Part shown: piece by piece, positions 33,784 to 44,606 of the stretch
How the letters are laid out: every line of letters begins with the position of its first letter
Position numbering within the stretch: the stretch's first letter is position 1
DNA from: Gemmatimonadota bacterium
Lineage (GTDB): Bacteria > Gemmatimonadota > Gemmatimonadetes > Gemmatimonadales > GWC2-71-9
DNA length: 64,000 nt
Direction: 5' to 3'
Assembly: GCA_009692185.1 (NCBI GenBank)
Contig: SHZT01000001.1
Location: 124,001 to 188,000 of the forward strand
The notes under the pieces: model-generated
What the model saw: only the letters and a program-made list of their open reading frames with translations
The model's database searches: none
What the model was told of the DNA's origin: nothing
Position numbers and translations under genes: made by a program

Positions 33784-36700
33784 TCAACCGCTCGCTCCAT
33801 GACATTTCTTGTACTTCCTGCCGGAACCGCATGGACAGGGGTCGTTCCGGCCGACCCGCGGCAATGGGCCCCCGCCCCCGGTACGGGGCAGAACCACACT
33901 CCCTTCACTCCGCGGGCGATCCGCCTCGGCCACGGCGGTCGCCGCGGGCTCGGGGGCTCCCGAAACCATGCCTTCCGTGCCGGACGCGGGCTTGGACGGC
34001 ACCCGACGGACCTGCCGGGGAGGCGGCGGGCCCGCGGGCCGGCCCCCCTCTGCGGTGATCTGCACCTGGAACTTGAACAGCCGCTCGGTAAACGTGGTCC
34101 GGATGTCGTGCATCAGGTCCACGAACATGTCGTACGCTTCCTGCTTGTACTCGATGAGCGGGTCCTTCTGGCCCCACGCCCGGTACTGGATGGCATTCCG
34201 CAGCTGGTCCAGGTCGTACAGGTGGTCCTTCCATTTCTCGTCGAGCACCTGCAGCATGACATGGGCCAGCAGCTTCTCCCCGAGGCCGGCGATCGCGTAC
34301 TTCCCGCCCATCTCGTCCCACCCAACGAGGCGGGCCTGGAACGCCGCGCGCCCCGCGTCCTTGAGCGTGCTGGACAGGGCGCCGAGATCGGGCACCCGGG
34401 CCGGCTCCTCGACCTCCGGAGCGGACACGAGGAACTTCTTGAGCAGCTCGTCGTGGATCGCCTTCCGGTCCCACAGGCCGGGGTCGCCCTCGGCCTCTTC
34501 CTCGGCAAACCGGACGGACGCGGCCTCGATCATCTTGAGCCCCTCGGCCTTGAGCTCCTCGCCTCCCTCCAGCGCGAACAGGCGCAGTCCGTAGACCACC
34601 TCGCGCTGCTGGTTCATCACGTCATCGTATTCCAGCAGGCGTTTCCGCGACTGGAAGTTCTGCAGCTCGACCCGCTTCTGGGCGCCCTCGATGGCGCGCG
34701 TCACCAGCGGGTGGGAAATGACTTCGCCCTCCTCCGAACCGCTCCGCTCCATCCAGCGCGAGATGCGGTCCGTCCCGAAGAGCCGCATCAGGTCGTCTTC
34801 GAGGGACAGGTAGAAAATACTGCTCCCTGGGTCGCCTTGGCGGCCGGAACGCCCGCGGAGCTGGCGGTCAATACGGCGGGACTCATGGCGTTCGGTGCCG
34901 ACGATCACCAGCCCGCAGGGTGGGTCCTCGTGGCACTTCTTTTCCTTCACCTGGTCGGGCGTCAGGTCCGCCGTCTCGGTGACCTGCCCGAACGGGGCGC
35001 GCTTGGCCTTGATGCCGCACACCACACACTGCTTCACGCCGGGCCCGAGTTTGATGTCGGTGCCGCGGCCGGCCATGTTGGTCGCGATCGTGATCGCCCC
35101 GGCGCGGCCCGCCAGCGACACGATCTCGGCCTCGCGCTGGTGGAGCTTGGCGTTGAGCACCTCGTGCTTGAGGCCCTTCCGCTTGAGCATGCGGGAAAGC
35201 GTCTCGGACACGTCCACGCTCACGGTTCCCACGAGCACCGGCAGACCCCGCTCGTGCTGGCGCGCGACTTCATCGACCACGGCGTTGTATTTCTCGCGGC
35301 GGGTCCGGAAAATCAGGTCGTGGCCGTCTATCCGCCGCACGGGGCGGTTGGTCGGGATCACCATGACCTCGAGGCCGTAAATCTGGAAGAACTCGGTTTC
35401 TTCCGTTTCGGCCGTCCCGGTCATGCCGGACAGCTTGTCATACATGCGGAAGTAGTTCTGGATGGTGATGGTCGCGAGCGTCTGGGTCTCCTCGCGAACG
35501 ACCACGCCTTCCTTGGCCTCGATGGCCTGGTGCAGGCCGTCGGACCAGCGGCGCCCGGCCATGATGCGGCCGGTGAACTCGTCCACGATGAAGACCTGGC
35601 CCTCCTGCACCACGTACTCCACATCCTTCTCGTACAGCGCATGGGCCTGCAGGAGCTTGTGGATGATGTGCAGCTTCTCGCTCTTGGTCGCGTACTCGGC
35701 CTCGAGCACCCGCCGCTGTTCGACCTTCTCCTCGGGGGCCAGGGTCTTGTCCCGTTCCAGCCGGCCGATCTCCTCGGAGATATCCGGCACGACGAACAGC
35801 CGGGGGTCGTTGGGGCTCATGGTCTCGACGCCGCGGTCCGTCAGGTGCACCGAGTGGCCGCGCTCGTCCATCACGAAGTACAGCGACTCTTCCACTTCCC
35901 GCATGGACTGCTTGGAGGCCGGCAGCTTGCGGTCGGCGATGTAGTCGAGCTCGATCCGCTGCACCAGCTGCTGGTTCACCGGCTCCTGGAGGATCTTCAT
36001 GAGCCGCTTGTTCTTGGGGCTGCCCTTCTGTGCCTGGAAGAGCTTCATGCCAGCCTGGTAGCGGGTGTCCTCCTTCTCCAGCTGGAGCTCCGCCTCGGCG
36101 ATCAACTGGTTCACGATGGCGCTCTGCTTCCGCGCGAGCGCCACGACCTGCACGTTGAACTCGCCGTACTTGGTATCCACCTCGGTACCGACCGGACCCG
36201 AAATGATGAGCGGCGTCCGCGCCTCGTCGACGAGAATGCTGTCCACCTCGTCGATGATGGCGTAGTTGTGCGGCCGCTGAGTCCGCTGCTCCAGCGTGAA
36301 GACCATGTGGTCCCGCAGGTAGTCGAACCCAAACTCGTTGTTGGTGCCGTAGGTCACGTCGCAGCGGTACGCGGCGTGCCGCTCGGGCGAGGACGGCTCG
36401 GTATCGTCAATGCAGCCGACGGTCAGGCCGAGCCACTTGAGCAGGTGGCCCATCCACTGGGAATCCCGGCGGGCCAGGTAGTTGTTGACCGTGACGAGGT
36501 GGCAACCGCGCCCGGGGAGTGCGTTGAGGTAGAGCGGCAGCGTCGCCACGAGCGTCTTGCCCTCGCCGGTGGCCATTTCCGCGATCTTGCCATGGTGCAA
36601 GACGATCCCGCCGATCAGCTGGACGTCGTACGGCACCATGTCCCAGGTCATTTCGTGGGCGGTGACCACGACCGGGGTTCCCACCAGGCGCCGGGACGCT

Positions 36701-37047
36701 TCGCGCACCGTGGCGAAGGCCTCGGGGAGCAATTCCTCCAGGGCGACCGCCGTCTGCTTTTTCAGGTCTTCATCCAGCAGCTGGACCCTGCGGTCCAGCG
36801 TGTCGCGCTCGACCGGGTCGGCACAGGCGTGCTTGGCCGCGCGTACCTCCGCCACCTCGGCCTCGAGCGCACCCAGGCGTTCAGCCAGCAACGCGCGGAG
36901 CTTGGCCGTCTGCCCCTGGATCTCCTCCACGGAGAGCCCGGCCAGCCGACGTTCGTGCTCGTGAATCCGATCAATAATCGGCTGGATCCGCTTGAGCTCA
37001 CGGTCGAAGCGGGTGCCGATCATTCTCGAAACAAGTTGCTTCAGCAT
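33784..37047 (-). CDS. secA: Preprotein translocase ATPase SecA
   Basis: The motor that pushes preproteins through SecYEG. The 1087-residue protein has the DEAD-motor core: [11 protein letters not shown] (Walker A), [26 protein letters not shown], the [20 protein letters not shown] box, and helicase motifs including [12 protein letters not shown] and [13 protein letters not shown]. The C-terminus has the zinc-binding SEC-C tail ([17 protein letters not shown]). An N-terminal insertion-like stretch of about 60 residues (about 52-112) precedes the ATP-binding core, longer than the shortest SecAs. The ATG at 37047 has AGAGGAG 5 nt upstream and follows nadD. Confidence 0.98.
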   Translation of the reverse strand: MLKQLVSRMIGTRFDRELKRIQPIIDRIHEHERRLAGLSVEEIQGQTAKLRALLAERLGALEAEVAEVRAAKHACADPVERDTLDRRVQLLDEDLKKQTAVALEELLPEAFATVREASRRLVGTPVVVTAHEMTWDMVPYDVQLIGGIVLHHGKIAEMATGEGKTLVATLPLYLNALPGRGCHLVTVNNYLARRDSQWMGHLLKWLGLTVGCIDDTEPSSPERHAAYRCDVTYGTNNEFGFDYLRDHMVFTLEQRTQRPHNYAIIDEVDSILVDEARTPLIISGPVGTEVDTKYGEFNVQVVALARKQSAIVNQLIAEAELQLEKEDTRYQAGMKLFQAQKGSPKNKRLMKILQEPVNQQLVQRIELDYIADRKLPASKQSMREVEESLYFVMDERGHSVHLTDRGVETMSPNDPRLFVVPDISEEIGRLERDKTLAPEEKVEQRRVLEAEYATKSEKLHIIHKLLQAHALYEKDVEYVVQEGQVFIVDEFTGRIMAGRRWSDGLHQAIEAKEGVVVREETQTLATITIQNYFRMYDKLSGMTGTAETEETEFFQIYGLEVMVIPTNRPVRRIDGHDLIFRTRREKYNAVVDEVARQHERGLPVLVGTVSVDVSETLSRMLKRKGLKHEVLNAKLHQREAEIVSLAGRAGAITIATNMAGRGTDIKLGPGVKQCVVCGIKAKRAPFGQVTETADLTPDQVKEKKCHEDPPCGLVIVGTERHESRRIDRQLRGRSGRQGDPGSSIFYLSLEDDLMRLFGTDRISRWMERSGSEEGEVISHPLVTRAIEGAQKRVELQNFQSRKRLLEYDDVMNQQREVVYGLRLFALEGGEELKAEGLKMIEAASVRFAEEEAEGDPGLWDRKAIHDELLKKFLVSAPEVEEPARVPDLGALSSTLKDAGRAAFQARLVGWDEMGGKYAIAGLGEKLLAHVMLQVLDEKWKDHLYDLDQLRNAIQYRAWGQKDPLIEYKQEAYDMFVDLMHDIRTTFTERLFKFQVQITAEGGRPAGPPPPRQVRRVPSKPASGTEGMVSGAPEPAATAVAEADRPRSEGSVVLPRTGGGGPLPRVGRNDPCPCGSGRKYKKCHGASG

Positions 37048-37056
37048 TTCACTCCT

Positions 37057-37623
37057 CTAGCGATACAACCGATGGACCGCGATGTACTCCGCGACCGCCT
37101 TCGGCACCAGCTGATCAATGACTTCCCCTCGTTCCGTCGCGTCCCGTACTGCCGTCGCCGACACATCGACTGGTTCGAGCGCCAGCGTCACGGTGGACGC
37201 CGGCAGTGGGGGGACGGGGGCGCCGGGCCGGCGGACGACCGCCAGCGTGGCCAGGCGCTCCACATCGGACGCCTCATGCCACCGGGGGAGGTCCCAGGCG
37301 GCATCAGCGCCAAGTATTAAGAATAACTGGTCCCGGGGTCGTTCGAGTTTCAGCTCGCGGAGCGTGTCCACGGTGTACGAAGGCGCGGGGCGGGCGAGTT
37401 CCCGCAGGTCAACCACAAACGCGGATTCACCATCGATGGCAGCGCGCAACATTGCCACCCGGTGTTCCGGTCCCGCGCTTGGACCCTGCGTCTTGAGCGG
37501 CTGGACGCGCGCGGGGACGAAGAGCACTTGGTCCAGGGCCAGCTGGAGAACCGCCTGGTGCGCCACCGCGAGGTGCCCGCGGTGGACCGGGTCGAACGAT
37601 CCCCCAAACACGCCGATCCGCAC
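37057..37623 (-). CDS. nadD: Nicotinate-nucleotide adenylyltransferase
   Basis: Adenylates nicotinate mononucleotide in NAD synthesis. The 188-residue protein shows the nucleotidyltransferase HxGH motif (GGSFDPVHRGHLAVA), the FLILGADAAWDLPRWHE region and a C-terminal ISSTxIR-like VSATAVRDA. It sits between bamD (5 nt) and secA (9 nt). Confidence 0.95.
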   Translation of the reverse strand: MRIGVFGGSFDPVHRGHLAVAHQAVLQLALDQVLFVPARVQPLKTQGPSAGPEHRVAMLRAAIDGESAFVVDLRELARPAPSYTVDTLRELKLERPRDQLFLILGADAAWDLPRWHEASDVERLATLAVVRRPGAPVPPLPASTVTLALEPVDVSATAVRDATERGEVIDQLVPKAVAEYIAVHRLYR

Positions 37624-37628
37624 GGAGC

Positions 37629-38369
37629 CTAGGGCGCCGCGGGCACCGGCGCGCAGACCTGGTTCAGCCCCTTGGCGTTGGCATAGTACTGGCGAAGGTG
37701 AGCGCAGGTTTCCTGGGTCTCTTCTTTGTACTCGAGCTTCTGGTAGGTCCGCACCAGCATCATGAGCGCGTTAGGAGCGGCCGGCGTTTCGCCCCACTGT
37801 GCGGCAACGCTCCGGAAGTAGATGATGGCCGAGTCGTAGGCTTTGAGCCGGAAGTAGAATATGCCGGCCCGGTATTCCTTTTCGGCAAACCGGTTGGACA
37901 AGGCGGACAGCTTGAGCCGCGACCGCTCGGTCGCCCGGCCTTCGGGGTACCGGGCCGCGAGCTCGCGGTAGGCGGCAAGGGCCTCCTCACCATAGGTCGG
38001 GTCCAGCTCCGGGCGGCCCCAGAGGGCCGTCAGTGCGTCTCCGGCGCGAAGCAGTGCATCGGGGGCCAGCGGGTGATCCGGGTAATCGTCCGCCACCCGG
38101 CGAAACCCCCGGGAGGCCTCGAGATAGTTGCCGATCCCGAAATCGCATTCCGCGAGCAGGTACCGGGACACGGCGCCCACCGAATCGGTCGCTGACACCT
38201 CGAAGTTCACGCGTTGAAACCCGGCCTGGGCATGCAGGAAATGCCCGTGACGGAACTCGGTCTTCGAGGCCTCCATGAGGCTCTCGGTGGTAATGAAGTC
38301 CTTGACCCTGAACGTGTGGCTGCAGCCGCTGGCCGCCACGCATGCGAGGATCGTCAACCCGTATCTCAT
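37629..38369 (-). CDS. bamD: Outer-membrane assembly lipoprotein BamD
   Basis: A TPR lipoprotein component of the BAM complex that inserts outer-membrane barrels. The 246-residue protein has a lipobox (CVAASGC), then five TPR-like helical pairs (EFRHGHFLHAQAGFQRV, DALLRAGDALTALWGRPE, FYFRLKAYDSAIIYFRSVA). The ATG at 38369 begins the signal peptide; the other ATG at 38387 is 6 codons upstream. BamA and the other Bam lipoproteins are not in the window. It is upstream of nadD and secA in the same run. Confidence 0.85.
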   Translation of the reverse strand: MRYGLTILACVAASGCSHTFRVKDFITTESLMEASKTEFRHGHFLHAQAGFQRVNFEVSATDSVGAVSRYLLAECDFGIGNYLEASRGFRRVADDYPDHPLAPDALLRAGDALTALWGRPELDPTYGEEALAAYRELAARYPEGRATERSRLKLSALSNRFAEKEYRAGIFYFRLKAYDSAIIYFRSVAAQWGETPAAPNALMMLVRTYQKLEYKEETQETCAHLRQYYANAKGLNQVCAPVPAAP

Positions 38370-38386
38370 GGCGCTGTGAAACCCCA

Positions 38387-39292
38387 CTACCGCACCCCCG
38401 TTCCCGCATTCGAGATAGAACCAAGCTTCTGGCGGACGACTTCCGCCGCCGAATCTCCCGGCGGCGCGTTCAACAGTGCCCGCTGGTATGCTTCCGCCGC
38501 GCCCCCGTAATCTCCCCGGCCCAGCATGACGTCACCGAGTCCAAGGTAAGCAGCCCGGCCAAGCGGCGAATCGCCGGCCTCGAGGGCCGCCCGCCGGAAC
38601 CACTCTTCCGCGACCGCGGGCGTTCCCTGCTCCATGGCCGCCCGGCCCAAGCCCACCGCGCATTGCAGGAGGCCCTGCTCCGCCGAGGTCACGAGCGACG
38701 CGTCACGTTGGCGCCGAATCAATCCCTCGAACGCCGCGCTGGCCTCTTCGCACCGCGACGTTCTCGCCAGCGCGCGCGCATACAGCAGCACCAGCGAGTC
38801 CTCCGATCGCGCGTCGGGCGCCGCCGCTGCCGCGTATGGCAGCACGGCAATCGCCTCCGTCGCGTTGGCCGGGTCGGCCATGCCCCGCGCGAGCTGCCCG
38901 GCGAACGAGCCGAGCGCCCGGCCGGCCGAAATCTGGCGCAATCCCGTCAGCGCGGCCGAGAGGGCCGGCCGGTCGTCGGCCTCCATGGCCGCCCGCGCGA
39001 CGCGCTCGAGTCCGTCCGCCGCCTCCGACCGTCGGAGGGAGGACGCGCGGGCCAGCGAGACGTACTCGGCGGCTGCCGCCGCGAGGTCGCCGACGTGCAA
39101 GGCCGCGGCGCCCGCCTTCGCGTGAAGTCGCGCGGTACCCGGCCGCTGCCGCACCGCGAGCCGATATTCCACCAGCGCGTCGCTGAACTGCCGGCTCACG
39201 TACTGCCGGTCGCCGAGCGTCTCGTGATTGGAGGCCGCTCCGCCACAGGCGGCCACGAGGGCCGCCGCACCCAGGATCCAGCGCCGCGGCAC
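38387..39292 (-). CDS. TPR lipoprotein of unknown function
   Basis: A 301-residue lipoprotein with lipobox LVAAC after a basic start (VPRRWILGAAALVAAC). Six or seven TPR-like pairs follow (YVSRQFSDALVEYRLAVRQRP, AYLGLGDVMLGRGDYGGAAEAYQRAL). It probably sits in the periplasm on the outer membrane. The frame runs upstream through the neighbouring gene, so the GTG at 39292, 1 nt after that TAG, is taken as the start. No other identity is apparent; it pairs with the next TPR gene and precedes bamD. Confidence 0.8.
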   Translation of the reverse strand: MPRRWILGAAALVAACGGAASNHETLGDRQYVSRQFSDALVEYRLAVRQRPGTARLHAKAGAAALHVGDLAAAAAEYVSLARASSLRRSEAADGLERVARAAMEADDRPALSAALTGLRQISAGRALGSFAGQLARGMADPANATEAIAVLPYAAAAAPDARSEDSLVLLYARALARTSRCEEASAAFEGLIRRQRDASLVTSAEQGLLQCAVGLGRAAMEQGTPAVAEEWFRRAALEAGDSPLGRAAYLGLGDVMLGRGDYGGAAEAYQRALLNAPPGDSAAEVVRQKLGSISNAGTGVR

Positions 39293-39293
39293 G

Positions 39294-40016
39294 CTAACGG
39301 GCCGTCGCCCGGTCGAGTATGGCGAGGTAGGCGCGGACCTTAACGTCGTCCGGCCGCTCCTGCTGGAGTTCGGTCCACGTCTTCTTTGCCCCGGGCAGGT
39401 CTCCGGCCACATACGCGGCCAAGCCGAGTGCCGCCCGGGCATCGTAGAACTTGGGCCGCGCGGCAATGACGCGTTGCAGCTCCTCCAGGGCCTCGCGTGG
39501 ATGTCCGCCTTCCAGCAACAGCCGGGACAGGCGGTAACGGAGATCGTGGAATGCAGGCCCGAGTTCCAGGGCCTCCCGGTACTGCGCGATGGCCTTGTCC
39601 AGCGCCCCGGTCTCCGCATAGGCCTCGCCCAGCGAGGCGTGAAGGTTGGCAAGGGTCGCGGCGTGGGTCGCGGGAATTCCCTGCCGGGTCTCCCCGCCCA
39701 GCTCCCGTGCCCGGTTGAGGGCCACCGCGGCCTGGTCGCCCCGTCCAAGCGCGTCCAGCACCAGCGCCCGGTGCACATGGGCCTCGACATAGCGCGGGTT
39801 GAGCTTGAGCGCCTCGTCCAGCGCGTCGAGCGCGTTATCCGACTGTCCAAGCAGGTGCCGGGAGAGCCCCAGCAGATGATGGGCATCGGCAAAGGCCTTG
39901 CCCGACTCTACGAGCTCCTCGAGCAGGTGCACGGCGCCGAAGTAGTCCTGCGCCGCAAAGCGTTCTTTCGCGTCGGCGAGCAGCTGCTCGGGCTTGGCCG
40001 AACCGGTGGGTTTCAT
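39294..40016 (-). CDS. Tetratricopeptide repeat protein
   Basis: A 240-residue protein with no signal peptide, made almost entirely of about six TPRs (AKERFAAQDYFGAVHLLEELV, LGLSRHLLGQSDNALDALDEAL, LGEAYAETGALDKAIAQYREAL, GLAAYVAGDLPGAKKTWTEL). It is presumably a cytosolic adaptor. It lies 28 nt downstream of the uxs gene and 1 nt upstream of the TPR lipoprotein gene. No more precise role can be given. Confidence 0.85.
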   Translation of the reverse strand: MKPTGSAKPEQLLADAKERFAAQDYFGAVHLLEELVESGKAFADAHHLLGLSRHLLGQSDNALDALDEALKLNPRYVEAHVHRALVLDALGRGDQAAVALNRARELGGETRQGIPATHAATLANLHASLGEAYAETGALDKAIAQYREALELGPAFHDLRYRLSRLLLEGGHPREALEELQRVIAARPKFYDARAALGLAAYVAGDLPGAKKTWTELQQERPDDVKVRAYLAILDRATAR

Positions 40017-40044
40017 GCGCGCCCCTCGGGACAGGGTATCCGGC

Positions 40045-40980
40045 TCATGCCGCGAGGGCGCGCCGGAAATAGTCGATTGTGCGTTGCAGGCCTTCCTCCA
40101 GCTTCACTGCCGGTTTCCACCCCAGTTCCGTTTCGGCCCGGGTGATGTCGGGGCGGCGCTGCTTCGGGTCGTCTTCCGGCAGGGGTTCAAAGACGATCTG
40201 TGACTTGGAACCGATCTGGCGCCGCACGATATCCGCGAGTTCACGCACCGTGAATTCGACGGGATTGCCGATGTTCACCGGGTCGGCCTTGCCCTTGTGA
40301 AACAGGCGGACGATGCCCTCGACAAGATCGTCCACGTAGCAGAACGACCGGGTCTGCAACCCCTCGCCGTACACCGTGAGCGGCTCCCCTCGAAGGGCCT
40401 GCACGATGAAGTTCGAGACGACCCGTCCGTCGGATGCACGCATGCGGGGCCCATAGGTATTGAAGATGCGCACGATGCGCGTGTCCACGCCGTGATGCCG
40501 GTGGTACGCCATGGTCATGGCTTCGGCGAAGCGCTTGGCCTCGTCGTACACGCCGCGCGGGCCGATCGGGTTGACGTTCCCCCAATAGGTCTCCGGCTGG
40601 GGATGCACCAGCGGATCGCCGTACACCTCGGACGTGCTGGCCAGCAGCATGCGGGCGCCCTTGGCCTTGGCCAATCCCAGCGTCTTGTGGGTGCCCAGGG
40701 ACCCGACCTTGAGGGTCTGGATCGGGAGCTTGAGATAGTCGATGGGGCTCGCGGGCGACGCGAAGTGAAAGACCCCCTCGAGGGTACCCGGCAATTCGAT
40801 CGGGTTGGTCACGTCGTGCCGGACGAACTGGAACCGTTCATTGGCGCGCAGGTGGGCAATGTTATCCAGCGACCCGGTGAGCAGGTTGTCCATCCCGACC
40901 ACCGTGTGCCCATCAGCGAGCAGGCGATCGGACAGGTGGGACCCGAGGAAGCCGGCCGCGCCGGTCACCAGGATCCTCAC
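40045..40980 (-). CDS. UDP-glucuronate decarboxylase (UDP-xylose synthase)
   Basis: Converts UDP-glucuronate to UDP-xylose. The 311-residue extended SDR has [11 protein letters not shown] (NAD loop), the SPIDYL and FHFASPASP segments typical of [21 protein letters not shown], the catalytic [11 protein letters not shown] (Tyr, Lys), and [10 protein letters not shown]. It starts with a GTG at 40980 that overlaps the ugd stop (GTGA), so the two consecutive enzymes of the pathway are translationally coupled. Confidence 0.92.
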   Translation of the reverse strand: MRILVTGAAGFLGSHLSDRLLADGHTVVGMDNLLTGSLDNIAHLRANERFQFVRHDVTNPIELPGTLEGVFHFASPASPIDYLKLPIQTLKVGSLGTHKTLGLAKAKGARMLLASTSEVYGDPLVHPQPETYWGNVNPIGPRGVYDEAKRFAEAMTMAYHRHHGVDTRIVRIFNTYGPRMRASDGRVVSNFIVQALRGEPLTVYGEGLQTRSFCYVDDLVEGIVRLFHKGKADPVNIGNPVEFTVRELADIVRRQIGSKSQIVFEPLPEDDPKQRRPDITRAETELGWKPAVKLEEGLQRTIDYFRRALAA

Positions 40981-42287
40981 GCGGCCCCTCTCCGCCCGAT
41001 ACCGTGATACTGGAACCCCAGCTTCTTCAGCTTGGCCGGGTCGTAGAGGTTCCGCCCGTCAATGATGATCGGCCGCGTGAGCAGCGTCTTGAGCCGCGCA
41101 AAGTCCGGGTTGCGGAACTCCAGCCACTCGGTCACGATGACCAGCGCATCGGCACCCTGCACCGCCTCGTAGGCCCGATCCGTATAGACGATGCGGTCGC
41201 CGAACACGCGTCGCGCGGACTCGTTCGCTTCGGGGTCATGCGCCCGAACGGTGGCGCCAGCCGACAGCAGGCCCTCGATCAGGTCGATGGCGGGACTCTC
41301 GCGCATGTCGTCGGTCCGCGCCTTGAACGCCAGCCCCCACACCCCCACGGTGGCCCCCGAGAGTTTGCCGCCCAGGGCGGCGCTCACCATGTGCAGCAGG
41401 CGCTTCCGCTGCCGGAAATTGACCGCCTCCACTGATTTCAGGACGTCGAGGGAGAGGCCGAAGCCGTCAGCCGTGCGGATCAGCGCCCGCACATCCTTCG
41501 GGAAGCACGAGCCCCCGTACCCGGGCCCGGGAAACAGGAACGCGGGCCCGATACGGGCGTCGCTCCCGATTCCTTTCCGGACGAGGTCCACATCAGCGCC
41601 CACGTGCTCGCACAACTCGGCCACCTGATTCATGAACGACACCCGGGTGGCAAGCATGGCGTTTGCCGCGTACTTCGTCAGCTCGGCCGACGGAATGTCC
41701 ATGAAAATGAGCGGGTTGCCGGTGCGCACGAAGGGCGCGTACAACTCGGCCAGCACCTGGGCGGCCTCGTCGGAGTCCACGCCCACGACCACGCGGTCGG
41801 GCTTCATGAAGTCGTCCACCGCCGCGCCCTCTTTCAGGAACTCGGGATTGGAGCAGACGTGAAAGGCCTGCTTCGTCCGCGAGGCGATCGCGTCACGCAC
41901 CTTCTGCGCCGTGCCCACCGGTACCGTGCTCTTGGTAATCACGGTCTTCGGCCGGTTCATGTGATCGCCGATCGTGCGGGCCACCGACAAGACGTGCTGG
42001 AGGTCGGCGGATCCGTCTTCGTCGGGAGGCGTGCCAACGGCGATGAACACGATTTCGGACGCCTCCACGGACGCGCCCACGTCGGTGGTGAAGCTCAGCC
42101 GGCCTTCAGCCTGGTTGCTGACGACCAACGGCTCCAGTCCCGGCTCGAAGATCGGGATCTTGTTCTGCCTGAGTTGCTCGACCTTCCGGGCATCGACGTC
42201 GGCGCACACCACGTCGTTGCCGGCTTCGGCCAGGCAGGCCCCGACCACGAGGCCGACGTACCCGGTACCGACGACGGCGACGTTCAC
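40977..42287 (-). CDS. ugd: UDP-glucose 6-dehydrogenase
   Basis: Oxidises UDP-glucose twice with NAD to UDP-glucuronate. The 436-residue protein has the N-terminal Rossmann loop [16 protein letters not shown], the catalytic Cys in [15 protein letters not shown], and the C-terminal UDP-binding domain. It starts with a GTG at 42287 that overlaps the wbpA stop. The product feeds the UXS just downstream. Confidence 0.95.
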   Translation of the reverse strand: MNVAVVGTGYVGLVVGACLAEAGNDVVCADVDARKVEQLRQNKIPIFEPGLEPLVVSNQAEGRLSFTTDVGASVEASEIVFIAVGTPPDEDGSADLQHVLSVARTIGDHMNRPKTVITKSTVPVGTAQKVRDAIASRTKQAFHVCSNPEFLKEGAAVDDFMKPDRVVVGVDSDEAAQVLAELYAPFVRTGNPLIFMDIPSAELTKYAANAMLATRVSFMNQVAELCEHVGADVDLVRKGIGSDARIGPAFLFPGPGYGGSCFPKDVRALIRTADGFGLSLDVLKSVEAVNFRQRKRLLHMVSAALGGKLSGATVGVWGLAFKARTDDMRESPAIDLIEGLLSAGATVRAHDPEANESARRVFGDRIVYTDRAYEAVQGADALVIVTEWLEFRNPDFARLKTLLTRPIIIDGRNLYDPAKLKKLGFQYHGIGRRGAA

Positions 42288-43579
42288 GTCGCCGCGGGCC
42301 GGCGGAGCGCGTTCCTGGTGTCCACGACGCGGGGAGCTTCGCGCGCGACCATCTTGTAATCCACGCTCGAGTGGTCGGTGGTGATGACGAGGCAGTCGCT
42401 GTCCCGCAGGGCCTGGGCGTTGAGCGGGACCGAGGACATGATGTGTCCGTCTTGCCGCACCTGCGGGACAAATGGGTCATGGTAGGTCACCGACGCCCCC
42501 TGCGCCTGCAGCAGGCGGATGATGTCCAGCGCCGGGCTCTCGCGTACGTCGTCGATGTCCCGCTTGTAGGACACGCCAAGGACCATGATGCGCGACCCCC
42601 GCACCGCCTTGCCGTCATCGTTGAGCCGGTCGGCCACCTTGCGCACCCAGAACGTGGGCATCTCGGAGTTGACCTCGCCGGCCACGTCGATCAACCGGGT
42701 CTTGTAGTTCAGGGCCCGCATTTTCCAGGCGAGATAGTGCGGGTCGATGGGAATGCAGTGGCCGCCCAAGCCGGGGCCGGGCGTGAACTTCATGAACCCG
42801 AAGGGCTTCGTGGCGGCCGCATCGATGACTTCCCACACGTCCACGCCGCCAAGGCGCTCGCAGACAATCGCCATTTCGTTGGCGAGCGCGATGTTCAGGT
42901 TGCGAAACGTGTTTTCCAGAAGCTTGACCAGTTCGGCGGCCTCCGGCGAGGACACCGGCACCAGCTGGTCGAACACCGGGCCGTAAAGCGCGAGCACCAC
43001 GCGCCGGCACGCATCGGTGACGCCGCCGAGGACCTTGGGGGTGTTCCGGGTGTGCCATTGCGCGTTTCCCGGATCGACCCGCTCGGGACTGAAGCAGAGG
43101 AAGACGTCGCGGCCGACCTTGAGGCCGTTCGCCTCCAGGCGCGGGAGCAGCAGCTCCCGCGTGGTTCCGGGGTACGTCGTGCTTTCCAGGATCACGGCCT
43201 GACCCGCCCGGATCGTACGGGCAACCGAATCCGCGACCGCCAGCACGAAGGAAATGTCCGGGTCTTTCGTTTTCGACAGCGGCGTGGGGACGCAAATGGA
43301 AATCACGTCGGCCTCACCCAGCCGGCTCATGTCCGCCGTCACGCGGATCTTCCCGGCTTTCACCAACGGCTCGAGACGCGCGGTGGGAATGTCCTTGATG
43401 TGCGACCGGCCGGCATTCACGCCCTCGACGACCTTCGCGCTCACGTCGAACCCCAGGACGCGGTAGCCCGCCTCCGCGACTTCGCAGGCCAGTGGCAAGC
43501 CGACGTAGCCCAGGCCGACGATTCCAAAGACCGCCGACCGGTCGGCGGCCTTGGCGGCCAGGTCCTTCTCGATACTCAT
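42284..43579 (-). CDS. wbpA: UDP-N-acetylglucosamine 6-dehydrogenase (WbpA-like)
   Basis: Oxidises UDP-GlcNAc to UDP-GlcNAcA at C6. The 431-residue protein has VGLGYVGLPLACEVA, the catalytic Cys in FTPGPGLGGHCIPIDPHYLAWK-type context (GGHCIPIDPHYL), and SYKRDIDDVRESPALDI near the end. The GGHCIPIDP signature separates it from Ugd (GGSCFPKD). It starts the wbpA-like pathway whose other enzymes lie just upstream. Confidence 0.9.
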   Translation of the reverse strand: MSIEKDLAAKAADRSAVFGIVGLGYVGLPLACEVAEAGYRVLGFDVSAKVVEGVNAGRSHIKDIPTARLEPLVKAGKIRVTADMSRLGEADVISICVPTPLSKTKDPDISFVLAVADSVARTIRAGQAVILESTTYPGTTRELLLPRLEANGLKVGRDVFLCFSPERVDPGNAQWHTRNTPKVLGGVTDACRRVVLALYGPVFDQLVPVSSPEAAELVKLLENTFRNLNIALANEMAIVCERLGGVDVWEVIDAAATKPFGFMKFTPGPGLGGHCIPIDPHYLAWKMRALNYKTRLIDVAGEVNSEMPTFWVRKVADRLNDDGKAVRGSRIMVLGVSYKRDIDDVRESPALDIIRLLQAQGASVTYHDPFVPQVRQDGHIMSSVPLNAQALRDSDCLVITTDHSSVDYKMVAREAPRVVDTRNALRRPAAT

Positions 43580-43592
43580 GGCGTCTCCACTC

Positions 43593-44606
43593 TCAAGTCT
43601 TCCCCACGGTCACGGCGCGCCCACCTCCCGCCAGCGACGCGGAGGCCGCAGCCAATACCCGCACCACCTCGAGTCCGGCGTTTGCATCCACCAGCGGTTT
43701 GGCCGTTCCCCTGGCCACCGCGACAAAATGACGCAACTCCGCCGCCAGGGGCTCGATATTGGACACGCGCGGCACATACACGTCCCCTTCCCGGATCGCC
43801 AGGCTCTCACCGTAGGAGCCGTACTCAGGCGGTCGGTCAACGCCCTTGTCGTAGATCTTGAGCTTCTCGCGGACCTGCATGTCGTCGAACACGACCATTT
43901 TCTTCGACCCGACGACCGTGAGCCGCCGTTCCTTGTGCGGATCCAGCCACGACATCTGCGCGTGGGCCATGACGCCAGACGCGAATTGCATCGTGAGGAA
44001 CACCACATCTTCAATGCCGGCCTGCAGGTAACTCCGGCCCTGGGCGGAAACGTGCGTCGGTGACGCACCCAGGAGGTCGAGCGCGACCGACACGTCGTGA
44101 GGGCCGAAACTCCACAGCGCGTTTTCGTCGGGCCGGATCTGCCCGAGGTTCACCCGCTGGCTGTAGAGGTAGTAGATGGTCCCCATCTCGCCGCCCCGCA
44201 CCATGGCGCGGAGCCGCTCCACCGCAGGATGAAACAGGAGGAGGTGTCCCACCAGCACCGGAACGCCCGCGGCGGCCGCGCGGTTCGTGACGTCCTCGGC
44301 ATCCGGTACTGAGAGCGCAAAGGGTTTCTCGACCAGCACCGGCAGACGCCGCTCGATCGCCTTCAGCGCCAGCGGGGCGTGGGCACCGGCGGGAGTCGCC
44401 ACCACGACGGCCTCGGCGTGCTCGAGCGCCCGCTCTGCCACATCGGTCACCAGGACCCCGGGGAACTGCCGCCCGAGCAACTCGCGCCGCGGCGCGCTCA
44501 GGTCGCAAACGGCTACCAAGTCGACGTCGGCCATCCCGTGCAGGGTTCGAACGTGATTCAACCCCCAGCTCCCCGCCCCGAAGACGGCGACCTTGAGGCG
44601 GCTCAC
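43593..44606 (-). CDS. wbpB: Gfo/Idh/MocA oxidoreductase, WbpB-like (UDP-GlcNAcA 3-dehydrogenase)
   Basis: Oxidises the C3 hydroxyl of UDP-GlcNAcA in the diacetamido-uronate pathway. The 337-residue protein has an NAD-binding N-terminus (VAVFGAGSWGLNHVRTL), the EKPF motif (VLVEKPFALS) with the catalytic Lys, and the GFO C-terminal domain (GPHDVSVALDLLG). The GTG at 44606 overlaps the wbpE stop (GTGA). The name rests on gene order and family rather than a signature unique to WbpB. Confidence 0.85.
   Translation of the reverse strand: MSRLKVAVFGAGSWGLNHVRTLHGMADVDLVAVCDLSAPRRELLGRQFPGVLVTDVAERALEHAEAVVVATPAGAHAPLALKAIERRLPVLVEKPFALSVPDAEDVTNRAAAAGVPVLVGHLLLFHPAVERLRAMVRGGEMGTIYYLYSQRVNLGQIRPDENALWSFGPHDVSVALDLLGASPTHVSAQGRSYLQAGIEDVVFLTMQFASGVMAHAQMSWLDPHKERRLTVVGSKKMVVFDDMQVREKLKIYDKGVDRPPEYGSYGESLAIREGDVYVPRVSNIEPLAAELRHFVAVARGTAKPLVDANAGLEVVRVLAAASASLAGGGRAVTVGKT

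Noticed and set aside
33697-37320. A 1207-codon open frame antisense to secA
   Set aside because: Mirror of the secA coding strand, without family motifs; the secA frame has complete motor motifs.
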